Positions 34,690-46,458 of a stretch of DNA of 64,000 nt are shown piece by piece. The translations under genes were made by a program, and so were the position numbers. The first letter of the stretch is position 1. Every line of letters starts with the position of its first letter. The notes beneath the pieces are model-generated. The model saw only the letters and a list, made by a program, of their open reading frames with translations, was not told the origin of the DNA and made no database searches. Source of the DNA: Haliotis asinina (Eukaryota > Mollusca > Gastropoda > Lepetellida > Haliotidae); assembly GCF_037392515.1 (NCBI RefSeq), contig NC_090291.1:28940001-29004000 (forward strand). The letters run 5' to 3'.

Positions 34690-35790
34690 TTTTCAAAAAC
34701 ATGTTCCACGCGGACACAAGGACCATGGGATCAACAGTTAGCGCAAAGCGGATCACCTGTTCTGTATTATAGGCACGTAACGCCGGTGTAACCACTTTAA
34801 TTGTTTAGGCAAGTTGGTGTGTTTATAAAAGGGGCGTGGTCGCAATAGCTGAATGTACACATAAGGTGATGATGAGAGCGGGGGACAGGGTTCAGCGTTC
34901 ATCCTGGGGAACTCTATTTCCAATCATCCACGTATGCAGAGTTTTGACTGCATCGACACACATAAACTCACGTTCGGGACGCTACACCTGCCCATCAAGC
35001 TACGGTACTGCAAATAAATGCTAGTGACAACTAGCCCAACCAGCAACATACCAAAAATTCCTCAACCATCAACACCTTGTCTTCTTGTCCATTTCTCGAG
35101 AGATCACTTCAGAGTTGCTTCCCTTGAATCTAGTAACTTTTTGTTTATTTTTCATATGAGTGACAGAGTTGCGATATGTGTGAAAACTTTCGTAATTATA
35201 TGACCGGTATTAACTGTAATCTTTTTCTTCGTGTTTCTCGTGCACGGGCCTTGAGTTGTCCGACCCAGTGATCGAAGTGTCAACATTGTCGCGAATTGTG
35301 GATGAACCCATTATGAGTATTTCTATATTGGGTATCCTTGCGGTCATGCGATGAAAATATACCAAAGGAACCAAGAGCGCATTCTTGAGTTAATACTGGA
35401 TAAAATTAACACACATGTAGAATTAGTTGCACGCTTAGTCATTTGGCGTACATTACGAGTGCGCGGCATTGACAAATAACCCATGGTCCCTACAAAAGAA
35501 ATGAACTGCTCCACTGAAAGGCGAAAATAGAAGGTAATTTTTGACGACTGTCACACACAAAGTGTTTCGGCCGTTACATACAACTGTACTTTACACAAAC
35601 ATGAAAATCTTGTTTCCGGAGTAGGAAGTATTTGGGTAATAACCCACGATGATCTAAGTTTCGGTGAATGCTGACCCGACCCACACTTTCTCAGTGGGCG
35701 TGCTATTTGAAGCGTGACACTTTCAGGGGATTGGATACAGGACGATGGCTGACGAGCACCTGCAGTAGAGGAGTCATGGCGTACAGGTGA
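34690..35790. promoter_or_regulatory. CpG-rich region, candidate promoter
   Basis: CpG dinucleotides are clearly denser here than in the surrounding kilobases. A TATAAAAGGGGCGTGG sequence on the plus strand at 34824-34839 pairs a TATA box with a GC box. It lies upstream of ANO10's first coding exon on the minus strand, so it may hold the ANO10 promoter and non-coding exon 1, or a promoter firing rightwards. No transcript could be identified in either direction. Confidence 0.4.
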
Positions 35791-35955
35791 GATGTCCAAT
35801 TCGCTTGTCGGTGGCTGATGGTAGGATGTAAATTGCTGACAGTGGATTTGTGTTGTGGGCTGCTTGAGAGAACTGTTAGGTAAGGGTATTTGATGAGGAT
35901 ACTGAGAATTTATGAACTGTATGGTAGTGACAGCTCTGTGATGCCCCCTGATCTG
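35551..35955 (-). other. Open frame of 135 codons in the CpG-rich region, unrecognised
   Basis: The minus strand is open from a possible acceptor (ATCAATTGCAG) at its high-coordinate end. The predicted peptide is rich in Gln, Ser, Pro and Thr, has no recognised domain and would be disordered. It may be part of an exon or chance openness in CpG-rich sequence. No function can be given. Confidence 0.2.
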
Positions 35956-36356
35956 CAATTGATAAACAAGTAACTGAGCATCAGCATTTCAGGTGAGACG
36001 TGTCATTTAGTTATAGAAAGATCGTCGTGCTGTTCTGTGGATGTAGTACACAAACATCTTGCTGCTAACTAATATTAATGATGTGTAAGGATATTTATAA
36101 GTCCCTTACGTGAAAGTAGTTTACCCATGACAGCTTTTGGTGGCAAAAGAAGAGGCTATGGCCATACAGTCAGTGTTTCACACCCTTCAGTTATTATGAA
36201 AAAAAATTAAAAAAACCTTGAATTTCAAATCATTGTCTTTATGTATCTATTGAAAATGTCAACTGTTAAAAGACATGATTGAATAGTGAATTGCAGCTTC
36301 AAGCATGACCTTTACTTGATAGCATATAGGATTTGTTGATGGTCATGAAATCTTAG

Positions 36357-36457
36357 TGAGTGACCATGCTTTTATGCTGCTTTTAACAATATTCCAACAA
36401 TATCAGTGATCATATCAGAAATTGACCTCAAACTTGGTGTGATGAACAAACGCTTTA
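36357..36457 (-). repeat. SINE family A fragment
   Basis: TGAGTGACCATGCTTTTATG, TTAACAATATTCCAACAATA, then a diverged head. Confidence 0.65.
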
Positions 36458-37148
36458 TTTAGGCCAATACACTGTCTTTGACAAATGAAAAGAAATTTAA
36501 AAACAAATCTGCCATAATAGTAAAACAGACTTTTAAAGAAAATATGCACTGTACCTTGATAACTGCAATTATTCATTTTAAATATTATGAGCTAAATTAT
36601 GTGATAAATGTAGAAATTTAGAGTTGCCTAACTGGCTGTCAAATCTGTTTGACTTGATTTTGTCACCTTGTTTACTGCAGTCATTATGTTTTAATATTCT
36701 GAGCCTATTGAAAACTATATAATAATTAGCAACAGACCTTGAACCCTCTTTGAATTCATTTGTGTGTACTGGTTGGTTAAAAGAGTCTTTTTTTCACTTT
36801 GAATCATCTTGAGAATGAGTAACAATTCCTGGAGAATTGACATTGTGGTTATTTATAATGCAGTGGAGCAGGTGTGTCATGTATGTGGTGCTATTTAAAT
36901 GAATTGACATAGCGGGGAGTGAAGAACATATTGTCCACACATTCTCATTTCAGTTTAGAATATGATATATACTGGAAAAATTAGTTAAGGATATATTTTG
37001 AAATCATAAATAATGATATATTTATTTATTGACACACTGATAAAATATCAATCATAAAAAATACCAATAGCCCCAACTTATTTTGCCCAATATGCCATTT
37101 ATAAACAAACGTAAAATCTAGATTAAGGGTTGTTACTTATGATGGCAG

Positions 37149-37289
37149 CAGAATATGGGCTATAGTGTTCGCTCATCACTCTGAAGACCAGGGTTCAATT
37201 CTTCGCATAGGTACAATGTGTGAAGCCCATTTCTGGTGTCCCCCTACCATGATATTCCTGGAATATAAGTGGCCTAAACCCTTTCTCAC
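37149..37289 (+). repeat. SINE family A copy
   Basis: AGACCAGGGTTCAATTC, GTACAATGTGTGAAGCCCAT and TTTCTGGTGTCCCC followed by GATATTCCTGGAATAT. Confidence 0.85.
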
Positions 37290-38472
37290 ATGGTCATGTA
37301 CATATATGTTTCCATTTTGATGTAGAGTTTACTTCTAGATACTGCAAGTAAAGAAATATCTAGCAGGACATACATTATTCACAATACATATAGATTTTTA
37401 CTAGCACTGCTGGTGTATCATAAACAGGTATTCATTGTCTGTGTAATTAAACCTATTTTTTTCATTCTATTGTGTGTAAAATAAGTTCCCAAAATGAGTG
37501 TTTTGATTTTTTAAGCTTTCGAAATATACCTTGCTCTTATATAGTGTGCATATGATGATACTTAGTCATAATCCATCATATGAACATATTAAAAAAGTGT
37601 TGATAATATCGTCATTATTATGTTGAAAAGTAATTAGTTATTAAAAAACTGATTCTGAAATAAAAAAGCATTTACTGAACTAGAAACAAATTGGATTCTC
37701 AACTAACTCTTAAAGAAAGATTACCCTGGATAAGTAATGAATGGGCACAATATTTCACTGCAGTTATTATGATTATGAACATGTTATTTTTGACATGTTG
37801 AGTAAATAAATAAACTTGATTGCAAATGAAATTTCTGATATGCAAAATACACGTTTTACTATGAGATGTGTAACAACAGGATTAATTTGTGTAATTCAAC
37901 ATGGATTTGTTGATATTCTGTTTATGATGACTGATGACGATGAACATGATGAAAGGATGAATGGTAGAGAAGTTGATAGGCTGATCTGTGGAGCACACCA
38001 TTTCGATACTGATTTTAAGGATAAAGGTATGATCGTGGCATGTATGAGATCATTTATTTGCAGTTATAAACAGTATGCTTTAGGTTCAGTTATACAGGTT
38101 GCTGTTATGTGTGTTTAATGAGATCTTGTGGTCTCAATGGTTACATATTCTCAAGGATGATATCTTTTTGCAAAAGTGTTTCTGCTGGTAGAAAACTAAA
38201 CACAGTCTCATTCTGAGGACATTATGACACTATGTTCTTTATCAATTTCAAAGGAGAAAATGCTAGATTTTGCTGTTAATTATTAAGGGGTATTATTGTC
38301 ATTTTCGTTTTACCTGTATGTCAGTGGAAGAAATGACAACTAACCTGCCTTAATGTGACGTGTAACATTTTCGGAGGGGAAGTATAATGTATAGATACCT
38401 AATGTCTAATGCTGGGTTTGATCTCGCAGAAAACTAATTTTTACCTTCTTCATCAAGTTTATTCTTGATATT

Positions 38473-38596
38473 AAATGCTGCCCTCAGCAATGGCTGAATC
38501 TTGTACATAATCAAGCCTGGACCAAACAATACCGCGACTAATATTATGAGCAATGGTCAGCAGTTATGTCCAGTGAGCCAGCAAGACCAGCCAATC
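38473..38596 (-). repeat. SINE family B fragment
   Basis: Plus-strand text CAAGCCTGGACCAAACAATAC and GAGCCAGCAAGACCAGCC correspond to the diverged family B core. Confidence 0.6.
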
Positions 38597-38742
38597 TATA
38601 TTTGGCAATCATAAGAATTAGATTGTAATGTTCACAACATCATTGAGGGGATTGTCTGGCCCAGATTCAGTTATGTACACTCTGTCATCATAGAGTCTGA
38701 ATAATTCTGAGTGTGGTCTTAAAGAACCAACAAACTTTGAGG

Positions 38743-38899
38743 TGGTGGAGTAGCCTAGTGGTTAAAACATTCACTTGTCAAACTGAAGACTCAGGCTTGA
38801 TTCCCCATATGGGTACAATGTGTGAAGCCTATTCCTGGTGTTCCATAATATTGCTAGCTTATTGCTGAAAGTGGCATACAGCTGTACTCACTAACTCAC
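38743..38899 (+). repeat. SINE family A copy, clear tRNA-like promoter boxes
   Basis: GTAGCCTAGTGGTTAAAAC (A-box-like) and GGCTTGATTCCCC (B-box-like), then GTACAATGTGTGAAGCC and the TATTGCTGAAAGTGGCATA tail ending CTCACTAACTCACC. Confidence 0.88.
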
Positions 38900-39540
38900 C
38901 AAAAAGCTTCCTGTAATATGATGAACTACATGACAGATGATATGCCGTAATACCATACATTACTGTATCTAAGCTGAATTTTGAGGACCAAAAAAACATT
39001 GTGTAGAAGGGGGTTGTCTTATCTATGAGACACAAAAGTAATTTTCAGGTCGTTATCACTCTGTCAGGACGATCTTACAGGTTAGCGGTACACCTCCCAG
39101 GAAGTTTACCATGCTTGCGGCCACTTTGGTATAAATGATCAATAAAAGGCATATGGAAGCATACAGTTTTCACCTGTTTACACACAATAATAATAACAAT
39201 CCAGTCTGCAAAATTTGCAAAATGATGTGCCAATCTGATCAGCTGTTTCTTGTGACTTCACATGTGGTGATTGCTTCCTGTTGTTTTGTAATGACACACA
39301 AGCGATACACAAGTACTGTTAATAGTGGACCTGATTGCTATTGTTTTGTTGTTTGCACAAGCACTTACAGGTACTACAGGTACTACAGAAATGTACCCTA
39401 GCCACAGAAAATGTACAGAACCTTACATGGTAATATACAGTAATCATTGTCCAGTTGATTGTTTAATTGTTGCATCAAGCTCACCTATTTCCACCTTTGG
39501 TTCAAACATTTAAGTGAAATATCTATTTACCAATAGACAA

Positions 39541-39624
39541 CAGGGCTTAGATTGTCAAAGTTCTCTAAGCACTAAGTTAATGTTAATTTATGGCACTTAT
39601 GAGAGCTTTGAAAATCTAGGCTCA
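39541..39624. mobile_element. MITE of the CTTAGATT-TCAAAG family, copy 1
   Basis: Begins GGGCTTAGATTGTCAAAG and ends CTTTGAAAATCTAGGCTC, reverse-complementary ends around a TTAATGTTAATTTATG core. Related copies occur at 41511 and 55835. Confidence 0.65.
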
Positions 39625-40020
39625 GAAGTTAAAATTTGACCCTGTTGTCTGTTTGAGATCTCATCTGCATGGAAAAATGGTCCTTCTGTGTTGCATCATC
39701 ACTGTAAATTGGCCAGGTTGTGGTTATTTATACACGAGTGTTTGCAGAGTCTATTGCTGTATTTCAGCCTCCCAGTTGCCAGACAAAATCTGATGTATTG
39801 GCCAAGTATGTCCCTGATGAAGATGATGTAACCTTCAGAGTTGTGTAACAAGAACAGGTTGTCATGAACAGTTTGTCAGTGTTACTGTATGGCTGTAAAG
39901 TGTTTGTCAAGTGGAGAACAGCATGTCTTCGTACAGTTAGTTTTTGGATTATGTGCCTCTGATAATAGCTGTTTGTCTGACTGTGTTCACAACTTAACAC
40001 TTGTCTGTGTTGTCCTTGGT

Positions 40021-40144
40021 CCTCAGCTCAACGTGTTGAAGGCTGGGTTCAATTCCCCACATGAGTACAATGTAAGAAGCCCATTTCTGGTGTCCACTGC
40101 ACTGATATTGCTGAAAGCGGTGTGAATCCACTATCACTCACTCT
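40021..40144 (+). repeat. SINE family A copy, 5'-truncated
   Basis: GGGTTCAATTCCCCACATGA, AGCCCATTTCTGGTGTCC and GATATTGCTGAAAGCGG, ending TATCACTCAC. Confidence 0.85.
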
Positions 40145-40993
40145 TGGTAATCAGGTGTTTTTAGTGCACAGAGTTAACGAAATATATCAAACCCCAAATT
40201 TTGTCCTATTCAAACTGATAGCCTTGGAAATTGTGACCAAGGGATCAATGCACAAGTGTCTTAGATGCTGTTTATCATACGAGTTGTTTCAAGATGTAGC
40301 TAATTAGATAACACAAGTTAGATACATTTTATGCTGCGTTACAAGATAAATGAATGGTTACCATATGAGCAAGGGTATGGTGCAACCAAAACTATAACAT
40401 ACTGTAATGAAAGATGATCAGGATTTTTAGTGCATAAGCTTCGGTTTCTGGTGCACTCAAGGGAGGCAACTGTGCTCAACTCGTGGCAGACCTTCAGATA
40501 ACTGGTTCATCTGTACATCCTTTGACTCCAAGTGTCATGTTTGTTTCGTATGTGTTTTCACCTGTTATAGTCTAACAATGTAACTGGAATACAATATCAG
40601 TTGCATGTTAGCATCTTAATTAAGGTTGTATTGTGTTTTTGAATTAAAACATTAATTTTAAAACAGAAATATCTAATTTGGCCAGTAGGTATGGATGTCT
40701 GAACCACATCATTGTTTAAGAAAGGGATTGTATAGCTGGTTGCCCCTAGCATTGGAGCGTCCTTGTGGTTCGGAAGTTATGTGCTGATGACCTCAAACCA
40801 CCTTCAACTGAGGATGTGTGTTTTGAGGGTATGTACACACCGCTTGTCAAGCTAACATGTCTGGGTGAATGTTGTGTAACAGCTGTCAAAGTCATTACCT
40901 CATGGCTAATTATAAGGAACAGAGAACTGGTTGATGTCTTGCTCAGTGAGGTATTAAGTTAAGCTTATAAACCAGTATAGATTGAAACTAAAT

Positions 40994-41690
40994 ATCTTTT
41001 GACATTTAACTCATAGACTTGGTCTAGTAGAGCTTATGTCTCCATATGTTGCACTCATTTGGAGATAGAGATGTTATTGATAATTAAAGGGGGGCCATGC
41101 TTGAAGCAGCAGGCAGCCCAGCTTTTTTTATTCCACTTATTCAAAACTTATATTGTTGGATTGCTAGTTATGATTATGATCAATATAATCCACATAATCA
41201 TTGTTATCTCGACTTGTTTTCTGAAATGAACAATGTGTGTTGTTAAGTAGTTATATTATGCAAAAGATACCAGAAAGACGTTTTAGAAACCCCGATTCCT
41301 CCAAATAGCTGTAGTTAATCTGTTGTGTTAGTGCTGTTGCAGTCATTTTGGTAGCATATCATACAAACAAGTCCAGCGACCATTTCGAAGTTCAGAAATC
41401 AAGACTTAGACTTGCTTAAGAAGAGCTTGTCTCTCCAATGTTGCATACAACATGGAGATGTTCATAGTAATGAAAGGGGGACTGATTCTTCACTGATTCC
41501 TATAGTTAATCTGGACTTAGAAGCTCCCTTAGCACTAAGATAGTTGTAAGTTAATGTTAATGTATGACATTTAAGACTATCTTACCACTAGGAGAGCTTT
41601 AAAAATCTGTTTTAATGACTGATAGTGATCTGTTGGAGTCATTTTGGTAGCATGTCATAGAAACAAGTCCACTGACACATCCCAAAGTAG
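40994..41690 (+). repeat. Diverged local duplication
   Basis: GACTTGGTCTAGTAGAGCTT and the following CTCCATATGTTGCA at about 41020 recur as GACTTGCTTAAGAAGAGCTT and CTCCAATGTTGCA at about 41410. AGTCATTTTGGTAGCAT and ACAAGTCC at 41341-41375 recur at 41636-41670. Unit near 300-400 bp; the second copy carries a MITE. Confidence 0.65.
41511..41613. mobile_element. MITE of the CTTAGATT-TCAAAG family, copy 2
   Basis: Contains CTTAGCACTAAGATAGT at the left and ACTATCTTACCACTAGGAG at the right with the TTAATGTTAATGTATG core. It interrupts one copy of a local duplication whose other copy (about 41316-41390) lacks it. Confidence 0.65.
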
Positions 41691-42201
41691 TGATGACTTG
41701 AAGCGTTAAATGTTTAGACATCGACTGTGAATGGGTACATACTTAGACTTGGGGTGACTATCAGTATAGATCATTGAGATTAATAATCATTATGTATGTA
41801 TTAAGAATTATTGAAAATTAACTTTGGACAAAAAGATGAAAGTCCAAAAGAAATCAATGTTTCATGTCACCAGTCAGCACTGACATATTTATACATGGAT
41901 TGCTGACAAAAAACAATGTTCTAAGCATTATTTAAAAGATGTCGGCAAATGAAGTGCAGACTATGTATAGTGGGTGTAAGTCCAAATTTTTTTTGGTCAC
42001 AATAATTGATTGGAAATATTTTTGATTACACAGTTTTCATAATTGTTAAAAATTTTCTGAACATTCTCATCTATCAGTCTTTTAAGGCAGTCCTACAGTG
42101 GAACCATTTTTAAATTCCCTTGAAGTTAAAACCCTGATGATGCCTTATGAACTGTGTTTTATTTATGTTCAGTAATCCATGTTTGTCACATCAGGCAATG
42201 T

Positions 42202-42366
42202 GATCGGATGGTCATCCTCACTGACTTGGTTGAGACATGGCATCATATCGCATTTGCATAGATTGATAATCATGATGTTGATCACTGGATTGTCTGGTCA
42301 GAGTCAATTATTTACAGACCACCCCCATATAGCTGGAATATTGCTGAGTGCAATCACTTGCTCACT
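42202..42366 (+). repeat. SINE family B copy, 5'-truncated
   Basis: GATCGGATGGTCATCC, then TTGATCACTGGATTGTCTGG and AGCTGGAATATTGCTGAGTG, ending CACTTGCTCACT. Confidence 0.88.
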
Positions 42367-43296
42367 AAAATATTCATCCTTTATGCTGGAAGGAAGAATC
42401 TCGCATGTAATTCAGAAAAAAGGTTCTTCCAAAATTACCACTACTCAGCAAAAAGAGAAAGCTTTGAAAAATTGTGAGTGGTTTCATAGGCACCTGACTC
42501 TTCACAATGACAGATCGAGCCTTAAGATAGTCCAAGCAACAAGGCTTGGTAATATATTCAGATGTCAAGTCTTGCCGTAGATGACGGAAACTCACAGACC
42601 TATGACATGTCACAGTGTTTACAGAGGAAGACAATGTCGCTGAGAGTTAGGTTTGACATTAATCTCATCAGGATAATGATGGAATTCATCTCTGTGTTAC
42701 ATAAATGCATTGTGGGAATTGTTATTCATGAGGTTCCTGTGTTATCCATCAACACGACATGTTGAGCTAGATTTGTTTTATGGAGAAGGACACATTATGG
42801 TTGATATTTTTGTCCAGAATGAATTGTTCATGAGGTTCCTGTGATATCCATCGACCCAACATGTTTAGCCACCTTTTTGGTGGGGAGAAAGGGTCACAAG
42901 CAGCTGATATTTTTGTCAGGAAAGCCAATAAATTATGTTGATTAATCTCTCCGCAAACCTTTAAAGGTCACATGCAACAAAAAAATCAAACATAATTTAA
43001 AGCACATTTATCACTTTTTCATGACATATAATATACATTGCTGCTTTTAAAAAAACAAATAAACAAAATTATAAGCGTACAATCGTGATTCAAAAGTACA
43101 ATATTTTGTACTTGGGCTTACTTCCCCCGAAACGAAGCCCTCGGGAGACAGAACCTAGTCATAACGGGTGAATGTGCACTGAAGTGTAACGACGGCTTCT
43201 GATTGGCTGTTTCATTTGCTGATATGCTGAGGGTTTATTGTGTGTACAGAAAGATGATCTGTTTCATGGGCATTTTAGAGGTATAGCCAGTCACAA

Positions 43297-43430
43297 GAAA
43301 GTAAGATTCTTCATGGATAACAACTTCTTTTTGTGTACTTGATGCGTCGTTTCAGTCGTTTCAGTATGGATTCATATACTGTTGTCAAACAAAATCATAT
43401 ACACTAAAAGAAGTTGTTATCCATGAAGAA
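43297..43430. mobile_element. Foldback MITE, copy 1 (nested)
   Basis: Inverted arms at 43307-43337 and 43400-43430 match at 30 of 31 positions around a loop of about 60 bp. The left end extends as GAAAGTAAGA, the start also seen in the copy near 53.8 kb. It lies within the Kolobok-like element. Confidence 0.75.
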
Positions 43431-43509
43431 GTATATAGAGATGTTAGGTTTTGAAAATACACATTCTTTGAATTTGCGTTCGATCCAATCAAAAATCATG
43501 TCAGTAGAG

Positions 43510-43689
43510 ATGGTAAACTACTGGGTGGCTGGAATTTGTCATTCGTCCAAGTACAAAGCAGGACTTGAAACTGACAAGAGTTTGCACCAGTTTCCGTCAG
43601 ATCCAGTCATCCGAAAAAAAATGAATGTACTTTGTTTGCAACCCACAGACATAAAAACATGTCATGTGTATCACACGTGCCTAATTACA
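43510..43689 (+). pseudogene. THAP zinc-finger relic
   Basis: The translation contains AGICHSSKYKAGL and SLHQFPSDPVIRKK, the C-x-C start and the (L/F)H.FP.DP..R.KW pattern of a THAP DNA-binding finger. The first zinc-binding Cys is replaced by Trp (NYWVAG), the conserved Trp after RKK is gone and the C-terminal Cys-His half is absent, so it cannot fold as a normal THAP finger. It sits inside the TTAA-flanked element and presumably comes from its transposase source. Confidence 0.7.
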
Positions 43690-43895
43690 TAATGTGCGTT
43701 ATGGACGCAGCGCAGCACAGCTGTTGAAATCAGTTTTCCCCTCAGCGCTGGGGGGAATTTAGTGAAACGTTTGAAATGTTTGGCTTTTTTTCATCGCGTT
43801 TTTTTTCAACTTTATAGGTTGAATTGGCATTTTTTATGATTTGTTTCGGTAAGTGCATACCGAAAGTTATGTTTTACGTTGCATGTGACCTTTAA

Positions 43896-45114
43896 TGCTA
43901 CGGAAAGAAGGAGATTGAGAAAACTGCCTGGCCTGCTGGCAATATCATCTTTAAAGTTGCAAAATTAATAATGAGAAAATAATGAGGTAAGTTTAAGTGG
44001 CTTACAACATGCCTATTTTCTTTTAATTTGATTAAATACTTACTTAAATAGTGTATGAGTGAAAAAAGTGGATTAATCATAACAGAAAAAATTATAGCAA
44101 ATAATAATGTTTGATCCTGTGTAGCCGTTATAAAAATGACAGTTTAGTACAGTTTTGGCTTAATATATGCATATGTGTTTTTAGAGATGAATCTCCAATT
44201 GGTGAATTATTAATGTCTAATTTTCATTCATATGAACACATCTCTTAACTTTATTAATGATTTGTAAACTCTTTTCCCATGTCTTTGATTGTACTAGTAT
44301 CATTTGTTTTTGAATGCTGTTATGCAAATGTTTTGATGAAATATTATTGTACAATGATGAATAAGCGTTTATGTTTTTATCAAGTGTATCAGATGTGACA
44401 CTGACTGGGATGACAAGATTGTCCTTCCATCTGAGATGCTTGACTGCTATGTTGAGATATATGTTACAGTTTTTGAGAATATCATTAAAATCTAAAATAC
44501 CAAAGACACTTTTGGACATCTGAGACACACACCTGTAAAACGACTGCAGAAACTGCTGATTCAGGTAAAAATGATAGTACTTCACTCATGTAGGATGATG
44601 TGTTTATATTTCATCACTGGTTATGCTCACAGATATTGTTTAGAATTCCAGCGGAGATAACTGGAAATTTAAGATGATGAATATTAACTAAAGTGGTTTA
44701 TGGCAGACTGTGACATAAAGTCTCCAACTCTCCTTTACTGTGTGTTATAAACAGACGATGAGATTTTGGAAAGAATTTGCAGTGACAAAATGGCTGATGT
44801 AAAATGAACTTGTATTCTATATGTGGAGTCAGGAAGACGGTGTGGTTATATTTAGTTGATAGGTTGCAGGAGGACATGACCGTAGGTGAGCTGTAATGTC
44901 CTGCTAACTACAGATTTATGTTCAGACAGCCCGGTAGGAGGTAAGTCCTTAACCTTACTTCAACAATACATATTAAAAAGGATGTTTGTAGTGGTTTATG
45001 TACATTTTTGACAGGAAGGATATGTAGAGATGTATCTGCAGATTAAACAATTGCGCTTCAGCTGATTGAAGGCTAATATGACTTGTCCATGTATATCAAT
45101 ATTTTATTACGTGT

Positions 45115-45115
<1 letters not shown>
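43896..45115. other. AT-rich region, no gene recognised
   Basis: A 122-codon open frame on the minus strand (44217-44585) has no recognised motif and lies in AT-rich sequence with no splice context; probably chance. Confidence 0.4.
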
Positions 45116-45174
<59 letters not shown>

Positions 45175-45180
45175 ATGATG
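45116..45180 (+). repeat. (CTG)n(ATG)n microsatellite
   Basis: About 16 CTG units followed by five ATG units. Its translation as poly-Leu is an artefact. Confidence 0.97.
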
Positions 45181-45201
45181 GTTTGCATGTTGATAATGTA
45201 C

Positions 45202-45378
45202 CAGTGTGAAGGCGTGTTTGGTGTCCCCCTTGATCTTGCTGTGATATTGCTAAAGGCAAAGTCACTCACTCACTCACTCACTCACTCACTCACTCACTCA
45301 CTCACTCACTCACTCACTCACTCACTCACTCACTCACTCACTCACTCACTCACTCACTCACTCACTCACTCACTCACT
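45202..45378 (+). repeat. SINE family A 3' part with long (TCAC)n tail
   Basis: GTTTGGTGTCCCCCTTGATC and GTGATATTGCTAAAGGCAAA lead directly into about 29 TCAC units (45262-45378), showing the microsatellite is an expanded SINE tail. Confidence 0.85.
45262..45378 (+). repeat. (TCAC)n array, about 29 units
   Basis: Uninterrupted TCAC units continuing the 3' end of a family A SINE. Confidence 0.97.
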
Positions 45379-45567
45379 GGAGTGTGTAACCAAAGTAAAT
45401 CATGTGTTAGCAAATAGTACATATTCCTGTGTGATGTATTATCCATGTGCATCATTGTGTGTATATCACAGTATGTCTAAGTAGACCATTATGTGTTGGT
45501 TAAATCATTGTATTTCTTCTTTGGGAGAGAGGATGAGGTTTTTCAATTGGAGAACTTACATTTTACA

Positions 45568-45643
45568 CTTTGAAATGCTGAACTTGTCTCAACTGATGTT
45601 TACATTTTGAAATGCTGAACTTGTCTCAACTGATGTTTACATT
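45568..45643 (+). repeat. 39-bp tandem duplication
   Basis: TGAAATGCTGAACTTGTCTC and AACTGATGTTTACATTT occur twice in direct succession with no difference. Confidence 0.85.
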
Positions 45644-46240
45644 TCTCTCAAGAGTGCATGTATTTATTAAAAATGTGAAACTAACACTTCATGTTGAGGG
45701 GACAGTTTTGAAAGGCAAAGAAGAAAACAATATTGGTATTTTCTCACAACACAATGTACAGTTTATGACTTGTTTCAGGACTGAACTTAGTTGTTGAACA
45801 CTGCCTGTACACAACTACCATGGACAAAAGGTTTTGGAGTCAACTTCTAATCCCTAAAACATGTTAATTAATGCTGCCAATTGTGGGTGATTATTCATGC
45901 GGGTAATGAGATAGAGGATAATAAAACCCTCACTTAAGTTGGGTAGGGCCAGTGAGCGCCATTGTATTTGTGTGTGACATTGTTATGTTAAAATATTTCA
46001 TTCAGGGCTATGATAACAAGTAGTCATTCAGGTATGAGTACATCTGCATTGAAACGTTCATGGTACATAATACAGGGAAATTGGATTGGTCTATTTACTG
46101 AAAGTACTGGAAAGTGTCTTTAGAATTTGCAAAGAACTTTCCTTCAATGTGTCAGTGACATGTAGATGCTGGTCAATGTAACATACAGATATTCTCAAGA
46201 TGTTCTGACATGCAGTTTGAGACATATGCTTGCATGTTTG

Positions 46241-46450
46241 TTGTTTAACGCCACACCCAGCAATATTCCAGCTGTATCACAGCGATCTGTAAGTAACCGT
46301 GTCTGGACCAGACAATCCAGTGATCATCAGCATGAGCACTAATCTACACCAATTGAGATATGATACGTGTCAACCAAGCCAGCAAGTTTGACCAGCCAGT
46401 GCTGTTACTTTGGTTACTGACAACCAATTCTAACCTAGATCTTCACGGGT
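46241..46450 (-). repeat. SINE family B copy
   Basis: Carries CCAGACAATCCAGTGATCA, CAATATTCCAGCTGTATC and the end CTTCACGGGTA on the plus strand; the 3' tail is shortened. Abuts the 62-bp array. Confidence 0.88.
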
Positions 46451-46458
46451 ACTCTAAT

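Larger units (their letters stand above)
35956..42201. other. AT-rich region with SINEs and MITEs, no gene recognised
   Basis: Apart from the listed repeats I see no exon with convincing homology. A long intron of an unseen gene cannot be excluded. Confidence 0.4.
42965..43891 (+). mobile_element. TTAA-flanked DNA transposon, Kolobok-like, non-autonomous
   Basis: The ends are AGGTCACATGCAAC and its exact reverse complement, flanked on both sides by TTAA (42961-42964 and 43892-43895), a perfect target-site duplication. TTAA duplications occur in piggyBac and Kolobok; an AGG start and a THAP finger relic inside favour Kolobok, whose members are known to carry THAP domains. No transposase core is visible. 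A foldback element is nested inside it. Confidence 0.8.

Noticed and set aside
38743..38800. tRNA gene candidate (A-box and B-box-like sequences)
   Set aside because: The same head occurs at many loci followed by a SINE body and tail, and no cloverleaf with a proper acceptor stem is seen.
45115..45417. Poly-Leu/Met plus Ser-Leu-Thr-His open frame
   Set aside because: Translation of the CTG, ATG and TCAC microsatellites.
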